7,828 nucleotides of DNA from Firmicutes bacterium UBA2296 (lineage in GTDB: Bacteria; Bacillota; UBA994), in assembly GCA_002345475.1 (NCBI GenBank), contig DDWC01000096.1, forward strand, positions 1-7,828, given 5' to 3'. The translations under genes were made by a program, and so were the position numbers. How positions within the stretch are numbered: the stretch's first letter is position 1; each line of letters starts with the position of its first letter. The notes under the pieces are model-generated. The model saw only the letters and a list, made by a program, of their open reading frames with translations, was not told the origin of the DNA and searched no databases. Positions 1 through 5,112 of this stretch are shown piece after piece.

Positions 1-446
1 GTGAAGGTAGCACCGCCAGCGTAAGCGGTTCCGGTTCCATTAGCGGCGGTGTTCCAGCCAGCGAAGGTGAAGCCGGTCTTGGTCAGCGTGCCGGTATTGC
101 CAAGCACAGTGACTGTGGCGCCAGCCAGGTAAGGGCTGTTGCCGTCGACGGGAACCATGCCTCCGGTGTTGGTGTTGCCGTTATAAGTTACGGTGTAGGT
201 CGGCAGTGCTGTCCACTGTGCATAAAGAGTCACATTGGCTGCAGGCATGGGGAAAGTTGCTCCCACCGCGTATGCGATGCCCGAGCCGTTAGCCATAGTG
301 TTCCAACCTGCGAAGGTGAATCCGGTCTTGGTCAGCATGCCGGTGTTGCCAAGTACGGTGACTGTGGCTCCTGCCAGGTATGGGCTATTGCCGTCCACCG
401 GGACAGTACCGCCGGTATTGGTGTTGCCGTTATAGGTTACGGTGTA
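1..446 (-). repeat. Direct tandem repeat, 249-bp period, within the InlB-repeat gene
   Basis: The in-frame unit starting at TAC 444-446 (minus strand) begins again at TAC 195-197, a period of exactly 249 bp or 83 codons. One full unit (198-446) and a partial second (1-197) are visible. The copies are highly similar but not identical; third-position changes are mixed with a few amino-acid changes (for example GGTVP versus GGMVP, TGMLTK versus TGTLTK). The array is coding and probably continues to the left. Confidence 0.9.
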
Positions 447-809
447 AGTTGTCGGTGCGGGTGACGGAGAAACCAGGAGTTTAATGTTCCAGGTGCCTCC
501 GGCTTCAACGCCGCTGTAGCTAGGATAAAAATCTTGCGTGGTGCCATCGGCGCGGGTTACGGTGATTTTTGTCAGATCATCGCCAACGAACTCGCCATAA
601 TCCGCCGTTCTCCAGAAACCACCTTGGGATTCCAGCTCGATTGTCTCGCCCTTCCACACGATGCTAACGGCCGTCACGTCCGTATATCCGGCCTTATCCA
701 GTCTTACGTGCAGGGATGTTTCTTTCGCCAAAGCCATGGACGCAAAACTGGTCATGATGAGGGTCATTATCAGGAACATCGATAGAGATTTCTTCGTAAG
801 TGACTTCAT
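1..809 (-). CDS. Secreted InlB B-repeat (Listeria-Bacteroides repeat) surface protein, 3'-truncated by window edge
   Basis: Reading leftward from ATG 807-809, the frame stays open for 269 codons and runs off base 1, so the C-terminus is missing. Residues 1-27 form a signal peptide: a basic start (MKSLTKK), a hydrophobic core and an ALA-type cleavage site. Residues about 28-115 are a unique, Trp- and Asp-containing domain I do not recognise. A Pro-rich linker (SPSPAPTT) leads to tandem repeats of 83 residues: unit 1 is residues 122-204 and unit 2 runs from 205 to the edge. Each starts YTVTYNGNTNTGG and contains TKTGFTFAGWNT, the hallmark of the List-Bact/InlB B-repeat family (a beta-grasp-like module of bacterial surface proteins); unit 1 closes with NVTLYAQWT. 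The two copies differ at only about 6 of 65 comparable residues. The SD AAAGGAG (818-824) supports this start. A c-di-GMP riboswitch lies in the leader, so a surface or biofilm role is inferred. More repeats, and possibly a cell-wall anchor, should lie beyond the window. Confidence 0.9.
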   Translation of the reverse strand, partial: MKSLTKKSLSMFLIMTLIMTSFASMALAKETSLHVRLDKAGYTDVTAVSIVWKGETIELESQGGFWRTADYGEFVGDDLTKITVTRADGTTQDFYPSYSGVEAGGTWNIKLLVSPSPAPTTYTVTYNGNTNTGGTVPVDGNSPYLAGATVTVLGNTGMLTKTGFTFAGWNTMANGSGIAYAVGATFPMPAANVTLYAQWTALPTYTVTYNGNTNTGGMVPVDGNSPYLAGATVTVLGNTGTLTKTGFTFAGWNTAANGTGTAYAGGATF

Positions 810-817
810 GCTCAACT

Positions 818-847
818 CTCCTTTGCCAAATTAATGTCATTTGGCAA
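818..847 (-). promoter_or_regulatory. SD site and abutting expression-platform hairpin
   Basis: On the minus-strand mRNA, TTGCCAAA (847 to 840) can pair with TTTGGCAA (830 to 823) as a perfect 8-bp stem with a 9-nt loop. The SD AAAGGAG (824 to 818) begins inside the last two stem bases, so the stem abuts or partly covers the ribosome site. The 5' stem arm shares TTGCC with the conserved 3' end of the riboswitch aptamer (GGTTGCC, 849 to 843). The aptamer end and the hairpin therefore compete for the same bases. No run of U follows, so translational rather than transcriptional control is the better guess. That c-di-GMP binding opens the SD (an ON switch) is inference. Confidence 0.6.
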
Positions 848-932
848 CCGGACGATCATGACGAGGGCGGTCTCCTCGCTTTAGACTCCTGGCTTTGCGT
901 CGCCGTCTTTCGACGGGTTTGCCCCTGTCAGG
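840..932 (-). ncRNA. Cyclic-di-GMP-I (GEMM) riboswitch
   Basis: The minus strand carries the conserved GEMM-I landmarks in the right order. ACAGGGGCAAACC (928 to 916) is followed by a short hairpin CGTC-GAAA-GACG with the GNRA tetraloop. Next come GACGCAAAGCC (901 to 891) and AGTCTAA (887 to 881) of the second stem, and then the closing CCGGTTGCC (851 to 843). These match the c-di-GMP-I aptamer of Vibrio Vc2 type (tetraloop, tetraloop receptor and ligand-binding strands). It lies between the stop of the 144-residue gene and the InlB-repeat gene, 31 nt upstream of the latter's ATG. The family binds the second messenger c-di-GMP and often controls motility, attachment and surface genes. A cGAMP-sensing variant of the same fold cannot be excluded without checking the base equivalent to Vc2 G20. 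No convincing promoter is visible just upstream, so it may be co-transcribed with the preceding gene. Confidence 0.93.
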
Positions 933-957
933 TTGTGTCTTCGCTTTCGCCTTGTAC

Positions 958-1392
958 TTAACGATTTGTCGCTGCTGAGACTTCGCTTGCTGCAGTTCTT
1001 GTTGCCTCGTCCATCAGTCGCATCATTTCCAGAAAGCTTCTAAAGTGCAGGCTTCGCCTCCCTTCCAGCCAACGGATTGTACCTTGCCAGGTATAGTTCT
1101 CGGCGAACTGAACGCTAACGTGAAAAGTCTGTCGGTTGAGGTCCTGCCCTTTGGGCTCACTCTGTTGTCCGCGGGAGATAGTCGGCTGTGCCCTTTTCCA
1201 GTTGCGGAGCTTATGCTGGAGGTGAGGGCAACTTCTGTGCGCCTCTTCTTCGATCAGGTCCGCCAGTTCCATGATGGAGCTGAAATGATGGGTTTTGCCA
1301 GAAAAGATGTATGTTGCTTCTCCGGTAAGTTCGGAGCCCGGACTTGAGGACGCTTTGAGCATCAGCTCCACATGGTATCGTATGCTGTCCAT
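958..1392 (-). CDS. Conserved-looking hypothetical protein with two diverged copies of one module
   Basis: 144 residues from ATG 1390-1392. The frame extends to a TTG at 1405-1407, but the SD GGGGAGGG (1398-1405) covers that codon and sits 5 nt before the ATG, so the ATG is chosen. Two similar segments can be aligned by eye: residues 6-51 (YHVELMLK...GEATYIFSGKTHHFSSIMELADLIEEEA) and residues 90-130 (FHVSVQFAE...WQGTIRWLEGRRSLHFRSFLEMMRLMDEA). Both have the order F/Y-H-V, beta-strands with a G-x-A/I-x-Y/W turn, then H-F-x-S and a Leu-rich helix ending in acidic residues. The linker 52-89 is basic and polar. The C-terminal half resembles small hypothetical proteins I recall from clostridial genomes (TWQG...FRS...EL motif), whose function I do not know. 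There is no signal peptide or membrane segment, so it is probably cytoplasmic. It lies upstream of, and on the same strand as, the c-di-GMP riboswitch gene and may share its transcript. Confidence 0.75.
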   Translation of the reverse strand: MDSIRYHVELMLKASSSPGSELTGEATYIFSGKTHHFSSIMELADLIEEEAHRSCPHLQHKLRNWKRAQPTISRGQQSEPKGQDLNRQTFHVSVQFAENYTWQGTIRWLEGRRSLHFRSFLEMMRLMDEATRTAASEVSAATNR

Positions 1393-1397
1393 ACTAG

Positions 1398-1405
1398 CCC
1401 TCCCC
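1398..1405 (-). promoter_or_regulatory. Shine-Dalgarno that decides the ATG start of the 144-residue protein
   Basis: GGGGAGGG on the minus strand, 5 nt before ATG 1392. It overlaps the upstream in-frame TTG (1405-1407), which argues against that longer start. Confidence 0.75.
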
Positions 1406-1450
1406 AATACAACATAATTGCGTCCATACGGATAGTGAAGAGATGGTACT

Positions 1451-1481
1451 CGGGCCGTCGCCGTATAGGCGCACTAGCCCG
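1451..1481 (-). other. Imperfect leader hairpin in 5' UTR of the 144-residue gene
   Basis: CGGGC (1451-1455) pairs with GCCCG (1477-1481). Inside, GT-CGCC (1457-1462) pairs with GGCG-C-AC (1468-1474) around a 5-nt GTATA loop, about 11 bp with small bulges. It would lie about 20 nt into the transcript from the 1506-1534 promoter. There is no U-tract, so it is not a terminator. Its role is unknown; it could be an mRNA-stability or protein-binding element. Confidence 0.4.
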
Positions 1482-1505
1482 ATTCTACTTCGCCATTCTA
1501 GATAA

Positions 1506-1534
1506 AGCCTATCGCAGTACAGGGTAAATGTCAA
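1506..1534 (-). promoter_or_regulatory. Sigma-A-type promoter for the 144-residue gene
   Basis: On the minus strand a perfect -35 box TTGACA (1534 to 1529) is followed after exactly 17 bp by TAGGCT (1511 to 1506), a weaker -10 that keeps T1, A2 and T6 of the consensus. Initiation would be near 1499, giving a leader of about 105 nt before ATG 1392. An AT-rich stretch just upstream (1535-1600) could act as an UP element. Confidence 0.6.
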
Positions 1535-1545
1535 TATATAACTAG

Positions 1546-1563
1546 TATAATAAAGGCTATAAT
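1546..1563 (+). promoter_or_regulatory. Candidate -10 boxes for the rightward gene array
   Basis: Two perfect TATAAT hexamers (1546-1551 and 1558-1563) lie in an AT-rich stretch of the divergent intergenic region. Neither has a convincing -35: the hexamer 17 bp upstream of the second is TATATA, and that of the first is GGTAAA. Either box would give a leader of about 280 nt before ATG 1850. They overlap the region just upstream of the leftward promoter, so the two promoters may influence each other. Confidence 0.45.
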
Positions 1564-1620
1564 AATACCATTAATAATTAGTATCTATTGTTATTTTCTC
1601 AAAATACGCCCATGCTGGTA

Positions 1621-1711
1621 CATGTTGCGGGCCGCCATCCGCCAGGCTCCAGGCTTCAGCCGAAGGAGCCGTGCCTCGTCCCCTGGGTCGCGCACGCTTT
1701 GAGGGGTTTTT
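1621..1711 (+). ncRNA. Structured GC-rich leader or small RNA ending in a terminator-like hairpin, class not recognised
   Basis: After the AT-rich promoter stretch the composition jumps to GC-rich. GGCTCC (1645-1650) pairs with GGAGCC (1665-1670), enclosing a smaller GGC-TTCA-GCC hairpin (1652-1661). CCCCT (1680-1684) can pair with AGGGG (1702-1706), directly followed by T5 (1707-1711), a weak intrinsic-terminator pattern. Competing pairings exist: GTGC (1671-1674) with GCAC (1692-1695), and GGGG (1703-1706) with CCCC (1717-1720) further down. This suits an attenuated leader of the downstream array, or a small RNA of about 140 nt. I looked for the T-box, glycine, lysine, SAM, SAH, FMN, TPP, cobalamin, M-box, ZTP, fluoride, guanidine and GEMM signatures and found none. 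The element itself is inference. Confidence 0.3.
1680..1711 (+). terminator. Weak candidate intrinsic terminator or attenuator
   Basis: CCCCT (1680-1684) and AGGGG (1702-1706) form a 5-bp stem around a 17-nt loop, followed by TTTTT (1707-1711) then GTC. The loop is long and the stem short, so efficiency is doubtful. It sits about 140 nt upstream of the first gene of the array. Confidence 0.3.
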
Positions 1712-1849
1712 GTCATCCCCGACTCGACCAGGACACAAGAGTTAGTATTGTATGCTTCTCCGTACTACCAGGCGCTAATGACCCTCACCAGAAGGTAATG
1801 TAAACCATCGTGTAGAAGTACTTAAGGTGATGTGCAAGGAGGTAATGCG
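1712..1849. other. Non-coding remainder of the leader
   Basis: Between the terminator-like hairpin and ATG 1850 no promoter, repeat or convincing gene is seen. The stretch ends in the strong SD AAGGAGG (1836-1842), 7 nt before ATG 1850. A 9-codon frame (1830-1859, MCKEVMRCQ) overlaps the start region but shows no sign of being a gene. Confidence 0.5.
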
Positions 1850-2764
1850 ATGCCAATAATTGATGTTCACAGCCACTTAGGCGACATACTGTACCACCAC
1901 GGAGGACACCTGATATACCGCAAAGGGATACCCATGCCGTCAGGATTTGACATCGTCAGCTATAACGAAAGCATGCTGCAAAGGTCCTTTGGTATTGGCG
2001 ACAAGCTGTACCCTCTGGTTAAAGGCTGGGCCACCAAGGTGGAACGAGCCCGCAATTTCGCGGCTACACTGGAGAACATGAGCCAATCCCTTGATGAACT
2101 GGGCATAGACTACACAGTCTGTCTCCCCATTCAGCCCTATGTCAGCTACCGCGATCTGGCAGAGGCAAGGCGTCGCGACGGACGCATTCTGCCCTTTACG
2201 TCCATTGACTTCGCCCTGGGCAGTGAAGCTATTAGGCAGGTGTGTGAAGATATAGAAGACGGGGCCATGGGTCTTAAGCTTCACCCTATAATTCAGGCCA
2301 GGCCACTGAGCGATCCCCTGGTCCATACCACTCTGCGCGCCATCGAGAGTTATAACGTGCCCGTGCTTACCCACGCCGGGGTATCGCAATACTATCTGGG
2401 CAAGGAAGCGGTCAGGAACAAACCCGAGAACGGCGACATCCCCGCGGTGGAAACCTTGATAAAGGCCTTCCCCGGCATAAACTTTGTGGTGGGGCACGCC
2501 GGCCTGTTCCAAGTCAAAGATGTGATAAAACGGTTGGGCGGATTGCCTAACGTGTGGGTGGACACCAGCTTTCAGCCACCGGAGATAATTGCCCGTCTGA
2601 TCAAGGTCTTTGGCGATGACAAGGTTATGTACGCCTCTGATTGGCCGTACGGGTATCGCCCGCCGGCATTCAAGGCCACCAAGCTGGCTTGCAAGAACGA
2701 CGTCGATCTGGAATACAAGGTCTTTTATGAGAACGCCGCCAAACTGCTCGGCCTGGTCCAGTAA
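1850..2764 (+). CDS. Amidohydrolase family 2 (TIM-barrel metal-dependent hydrolase or decarboxylase)
   Basis: 304 residues from ATG 1850. An in-frame GTG at 1832 is rejected because SD AAGGAGG (1836-1842) lies between it and the ATG with ideal 7-nt spacing. The N-terminal IIDVHSHLGD supplies the His-x-His metal pair (H7, H9) on strand 1. GLKLHP (141-146), PVLTHAG with H175, VVGHAG with H216 and YASDWPYGY with catalytic/metal Asp264 follow at the expected places for the Amidohydro_2 superfamily. These enzymes (ACMSD, gamma-resorcylate decarboxylase and many uncharacterised hydrolases) cleave C-C or C-N bonds using one divalent metal. The substrate cannot be told. There is no signal peptide, so it is cytoplasmic. 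It is the first gene of a six-gene rightward array; the methyltransferase probably overlaps its 3' end, and a D-aminoacylase follows. Length is typical of the family, and no key residue seems missing. Confidence 0.9.
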   Translation: MPIIDVHSHLGDILYHHGGHLIYRKGIPMPSGFDIVSYNESMLQRSFGIGDKLYPLVKGWATKVERARNFAATLENMSQSLDELGIDYTVCLPIQPYVSYRDLAEARRRDGRILPFTSIDFALGSEAIRQVCEDIEDGAMGLKLHPIIQARPLSDPLVHTTLRAIESYNVPVLTHAGVSQYYLGKEAVRNKPENGDIPAVETLIKAFPGINFVVGHAGLFQVKDVIKRLGGLPNVWVDTSFQPPEIIARLIKVFGDDKVMYASDWPYGYRPPAFKATKLACKNDVDLEYKVFYENAAKLLGLVQ

Positions 2765-3449
2765 GGACCTGCTCCGGCTCGATGCCGCGGGGGTACTTCG
2801 GCATAACTGGCAGGTCCAATGGCAGTACGCCCGAGGCAACCCGCAGTACATGGATTTTTGTCGGGCTATAGTCGCAAGTGGCGGACCGGTTCTGGAGGCG
2901 GCCGCGGGTCCCGGAGGGGGCAATGTTTCGCCTCTACTGCACATAAATCGGGACCTTGAAATAGTGTTAAATGATATCGAGCCCGGTATAACGGCTCGCT
3001 GGCAAGGGTTTCTAAACGAAGAACTGCCCGGGCATAGCGTTAGCTTTGCTGCCTTTGATATTTGTCGCATACCTTTTGACGAAGCGTCTTTTGGTTGCAT
3101 TTCGTCTTCCGGTGGTTTTGGAACCATGCTAGGCTCACACCAGAAAGCGTTACAGGAATGCGCCAGAGTTTTGCGCCCTGACGGTGCCCTCTATGCCCAC
3201 GAGCTGGTCCTTACGGAGAATTGCCTGGCACGTATGCCAAATCGTCTGCGAGAGGCGCTGGTTTATCACCCCTGGCTGTTTCGCCACTGGGACAACCTGC
3301 TGGAAACGGCCGGGCTAAGGCTTTGCAGCCTCGGCGCGACAGGCAGAAGGGTGCTCTTGCCGGGCGAAAGCCCTCTGGCCGCAGACGCGGCCATGTTCTC
3401 GGCCGAAATAGAGGTGGAACGTATTTTAGTGGTGGCCCATAAATCATAG
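2727..3449 (+). CDS. Class I SAM-dependent methyltransferase
   Basis: 240 residues if it starts at ATG 2727 (weak SD AAGG at 2717-2720), overlapping the amidohydrolase by 38 bp. Residues 1-12 could be an artefact of that overlap. CTG 2769 just after the upstream stop, or ATG 2850 without an SD, are alternatives, but 2850 would remove the helix before motif I. Rossmann-fold marks: motif I VLEAAAGPGGG (55-65) with the Gly-rich SAM loop; an acidic residue after strand 2 in VLNDIEP (D83); AFDICRIPF (109-117) for the adenine region; a Ser/Gly-rich SSSGGFGTM loop; and ALQECARVLRPDGALYAHE (141-159), the usual helix-turn before strand 5 in Methyltransf_11/25 families. A small-molecule acceptor seems likelier than nucleic acid or protein, but this is inference. 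Overlap with the gene before it suggests translational coupling, and a D-aminoacylase starts 32 bp downstream. Confidence 0.82.
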   Translation: MRTPPNCSAWSSKDLLRLDAAGVLRHNWQVQWQYARGNPQYMDFCRAIVASGGPVLEAAAGPGGGNVSPLLHINRDLEIVLNDIEPGITARWQGFLNEELPGHSVSFAAFDICRIPFDEASFGCISSSGGFGTMLGSHQKALQECARVLRPDGALYAHELVLTENCLARMPNRLREALVYHPWLFRHWDNLLETAGLRLCSLGATGRRVLLPGESPLAADAAMFSAEIEVERILVVAHKS

Positions 3450-3467
3450 GGCGCTAATCACATATTT

Positions 3468-3474
3468 AGGAGGG
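3468..3474 (+). promoter_or_regulatory. Strong Shine-Dalgarno of the D-aminoacylase gene
   Basis: AGGAGGG, 7 nt before ATG 3482. It shows that this gene has its own strong ribosome site and fixes the start. Confidence 0.8.
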
Positions 3475-3481
3475 AATCATC

Positions 3482-5071
3482 ATGTTTGACCTGTTGATCA
3501 GGAATGTGCGGATTGTGGATGGTACTGGGGCTCCCTGGTACCGAGGCAGCGTGGCCGTTAAGGACGGCAAGATCGTCGCCATGGGGGCGGCCGTCAGCGG
3601 CGCTGCCAGGCAAACGGTGGAAGGAGATGAACGCGTCCTGGCCCCGGGCTTTGTGGATCTACATTCCCATTCAGATTTCAGCCTGCTTACAGAGGGCTGC
3701 GCAGAAAGCAAGCTGCTCCAAGGAGTTACCACCGACATCGGAGGCAACTGCGGCATAAGTCCCGCTCCTGTGGCTCCGGAGCGACTGGACCTGCTTAAGA
3801 AGTATGTTGGGTTTCTTAACGATGGGTTGTCCTTTGCATGGCGCTCCTTCGGAGACTTTCTCGACGAAGTCGAGCGACAAAAACCCGCCATGAATTTCGG
3901 CTGTATAGTTGGCCACGGCACTTTGCGCATAGCCGCCATGGGGTTTGACGATCGCGCCCCCAACCCAGAAGAAATGACGCACATGAAGGACATGCTACGG
4001 CAGAGTATGGAGCAGGGCTCTTTTGGGGTATCCACAGGTCTGATTTACCCTCCCGGCTGTTATTCCGAAACCGACGAACTGGTGGAAATCGCTAAGGTGG
4101 CAGCGGAGTTTGGCGGCATTTACGAAACCCATATGAGGGACGAAGACGACAATCTCCTGCAATCCATTGAAGAGAGCGGCGAAGTGGCCAGAAGGGCCAA
4201 CATAGCGGTGCAAATCGCCCACCACAAGGTGTGCGGCCGTAAGAACTGGGGCAAGGGCGAAGCTGCGCAGCGCCGTATTGAGGGCCTGCGCGAAGAGGGA
4301 CTGGACGTGGCTAACGACCAGTATCCTTACAACGCCACTTCCACCACCATAACCACCATGTTTCCCAACTGGGCCCATGAGGGCGGTGTAGACATGCTGC
4401 TGGCCCGTCTGCGGGACCCCGAAATGCGGGCTCTGTTGCGAAACGGCGTACTGGAAACCATGGAGCGGCTGGATAAGCGCTGGGAAGACACGGTCATTGC
4501 CGGAGTCAGGCACGCCCACAACAAGAAGTACGAGGGACTCGACCTGCTGGAGGCCGCCGAGCTGGCCGGACGCGGCGACGATCCCTGTGGCTTTATGTTT
4601 GATCTGGTGGAGTCAGAGGACGGAACATTCTCGGTGATATGCTACGCCATGGCCGAAGAAGACATCAAAACCATTATGGCCAGCCCTATCACCATGATTG
4701 GCAGCGATGGTTCAGCGGTACCGCTGAGTGCCGCCGGCAAGCCGCACCCTCGCACCTTTGGCACTTTCGCCCGCGTCCTGCGCAAGTACTGCCTGGACGA
4801 ATGCGTCTTCCCACTGGAAGAAGCCGTGCGCAAAATGACTTCACTTCCTGCTTCAAGGCTTGGTATATTCAACCGAGGCATACTCCGGCCCGGCCTTGCC
4901 GCTGACATGGTGCTCTTTGATCCCGCTTTGCTGGAAGACACCGCCACTTACGCGGATCCACAGCAAGGTCCCAAGGGGATTGAAAAAGTTTGGGTTAACG
5001 GCCAGCTGGCCGTGGATGATGGCAGAGTCACCGGGGTTCGGGCAGGACAAGTATTGCGCAAAGGGCACTAG
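3482..5071 (+). CDS. D-aminoacylase (N-acyl-D-amino-acid deacylase), amidohydrolase superfamily
   Basis: 529 residues from ATG 3482. The family hydrolyses N-acyl-D-amino acids to a carboxylate and a free D-amino acid. The start MFDLLIRNVRIVDGTG and the C-terminal GLAADMVLFDP...KGIEKVWVNGQ form the composite beta-sandwich typical of Amidohydro_3 enzymes. Zinc ligands can be matched to Alcaligenes D-aminoacylase by spacing: H61 and H63 (DLHSHSD; H67/H69 there), C90 (GGNCGISP; C96), H217 (YETHMRDE; H220) and H247 (IAHHK; H250), with catalytic Asp409 in MIGSDGSAV (D366 there). The 2-, 27- and 30-residue spacings are identical, so the active site looks intact. No signal peptide, so it is cytoplasmic. 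Some relatives act as dihydroorotase-like or N-acyl-glutamate/aspartate deacylases, so the acyl and amino-acid preferences are unknown. With the upstream amidohydrolase and methyltransferase it may process an acylated amino-acid compound (inference). Confidence 0.92.
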   Translation: MFDLLIRNVRIVDGTGAPWYRGSVAVKDGKIVAMGAAVSGAARQTVEGDERVLAPGFVDLHSHSDFSLLTEGCAESKLLQGVTTDIGGNCGISPAPVAPERLDLLKKYVGFLNDGLSFAWRSFGDFLDEVERQKPAMNFGCIVGHGTLRIAAMGFDDRAPNPEEMTHMKDMLRQSMEQGSFGVSTGLIYPPGCYSETDELVEIAKVAAEFGGIYETHMRDEDDNLLQSIEESGEVARRANIAVQIAHHKVCGRKNWGKGEAAQRRIEGLREEGLDVANDQYPYNATSTTITTMFPNWAHEGGVDMLLARLRDPEMRALLRNGVLETMERLDKRWEDTVIAGVRHAHNKKYEGLDLLEAAELAGRGDDPCGFMFDLVESEDGTFSVICYAMAEEDIKTIMASPITMIGSDGSAVPLSAAGKPHPRTFGTFARVLRKYCLDECVFPLEEAVRKMTSLPASRLGIFNRGILRPGLAADMVLFDPALLEDTATYADPQQGPKGIEKVWVNGQLAVDDGRVTGVRAGQVLRKGH

Positions 5072-5097
5072 CGTCCCGGCCCATGGCATGTATGAGG

Positions 5098-5105
5098 AAG
5101 GAGGG
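5098..5105 (+). promoter_or_regulatory. Shine-Dalgarno pointing to a TTG start
   Basis: AAGGAGGG, 7 nt before TTG 5113. In-frame ATGs at 5083 and 5092 precede or adjoin the SD and lack their own, and the ATG at 5108 is in another frame. Confidence 0.7.
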
Positions 5106-5112
5106 TAATGGT

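Noticed and set aside
1..446. Possible CRISPR or satellite array.
   Set aside because: The period is 249 bp, exactly coding, with no short repeat/spacer alternation; it is a protein-domain repeat.
235..785. Plus-strand frames inside the InlB-repeat gene.
   Set aside because: They mirror the minus-strand repeats in another frame and show no domain of their own.
1045..1347. A 100-codon plus-strand frame opposite the 144-residue gene.
   Set aside because: It lacks an SD. The minus frame has a promoter, an SD and an internally repeated protein pattern.
1621..1711. Assignment of the leader to a known riboswitch (glycine or lysine because of CCGAAGG; SAH because of GGAGC and CAGGCTC; Moco because of CCTGGGTC).
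   Set aside because: Only short fragments agree, and the other conserved strands of each class are absent or in the wrong order.
1588..1803. A 71-codon plus-strand frame across the leader (MLFSQNTPM...).
   Set aside because: No SD, no recognisable motif, and it runs through the structured GC-rich segment; better explained as non-coding leader.
1830..1859. A 9-codon frame MCKEVMRCQ overlapping the amidohydrolase start, which could be a leader peptide.
   Set aside because: Too short to judge, and the strong SD is spaced for ATG 1850 rather than for ATG 1830, which it follows. Kept only as a note.
1940..3127. A 395-codon open frame on the minus strand opposite the amidohydrolase and methyltransferase.
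   Set aside because: It lies opposite two well-supported genes, its translation shows no domain, and its start lacks context. It is a by-product of the codon use of the plus-strand genes.
3466..4035. A 189-codon minus-strand frame opposite the start of the D-aminoacylase.
   Set aside because: Ser/Pro/Arg-rich low-complexity translation with no motif; the D-aminoacylase on the plus strand has a complete active site.
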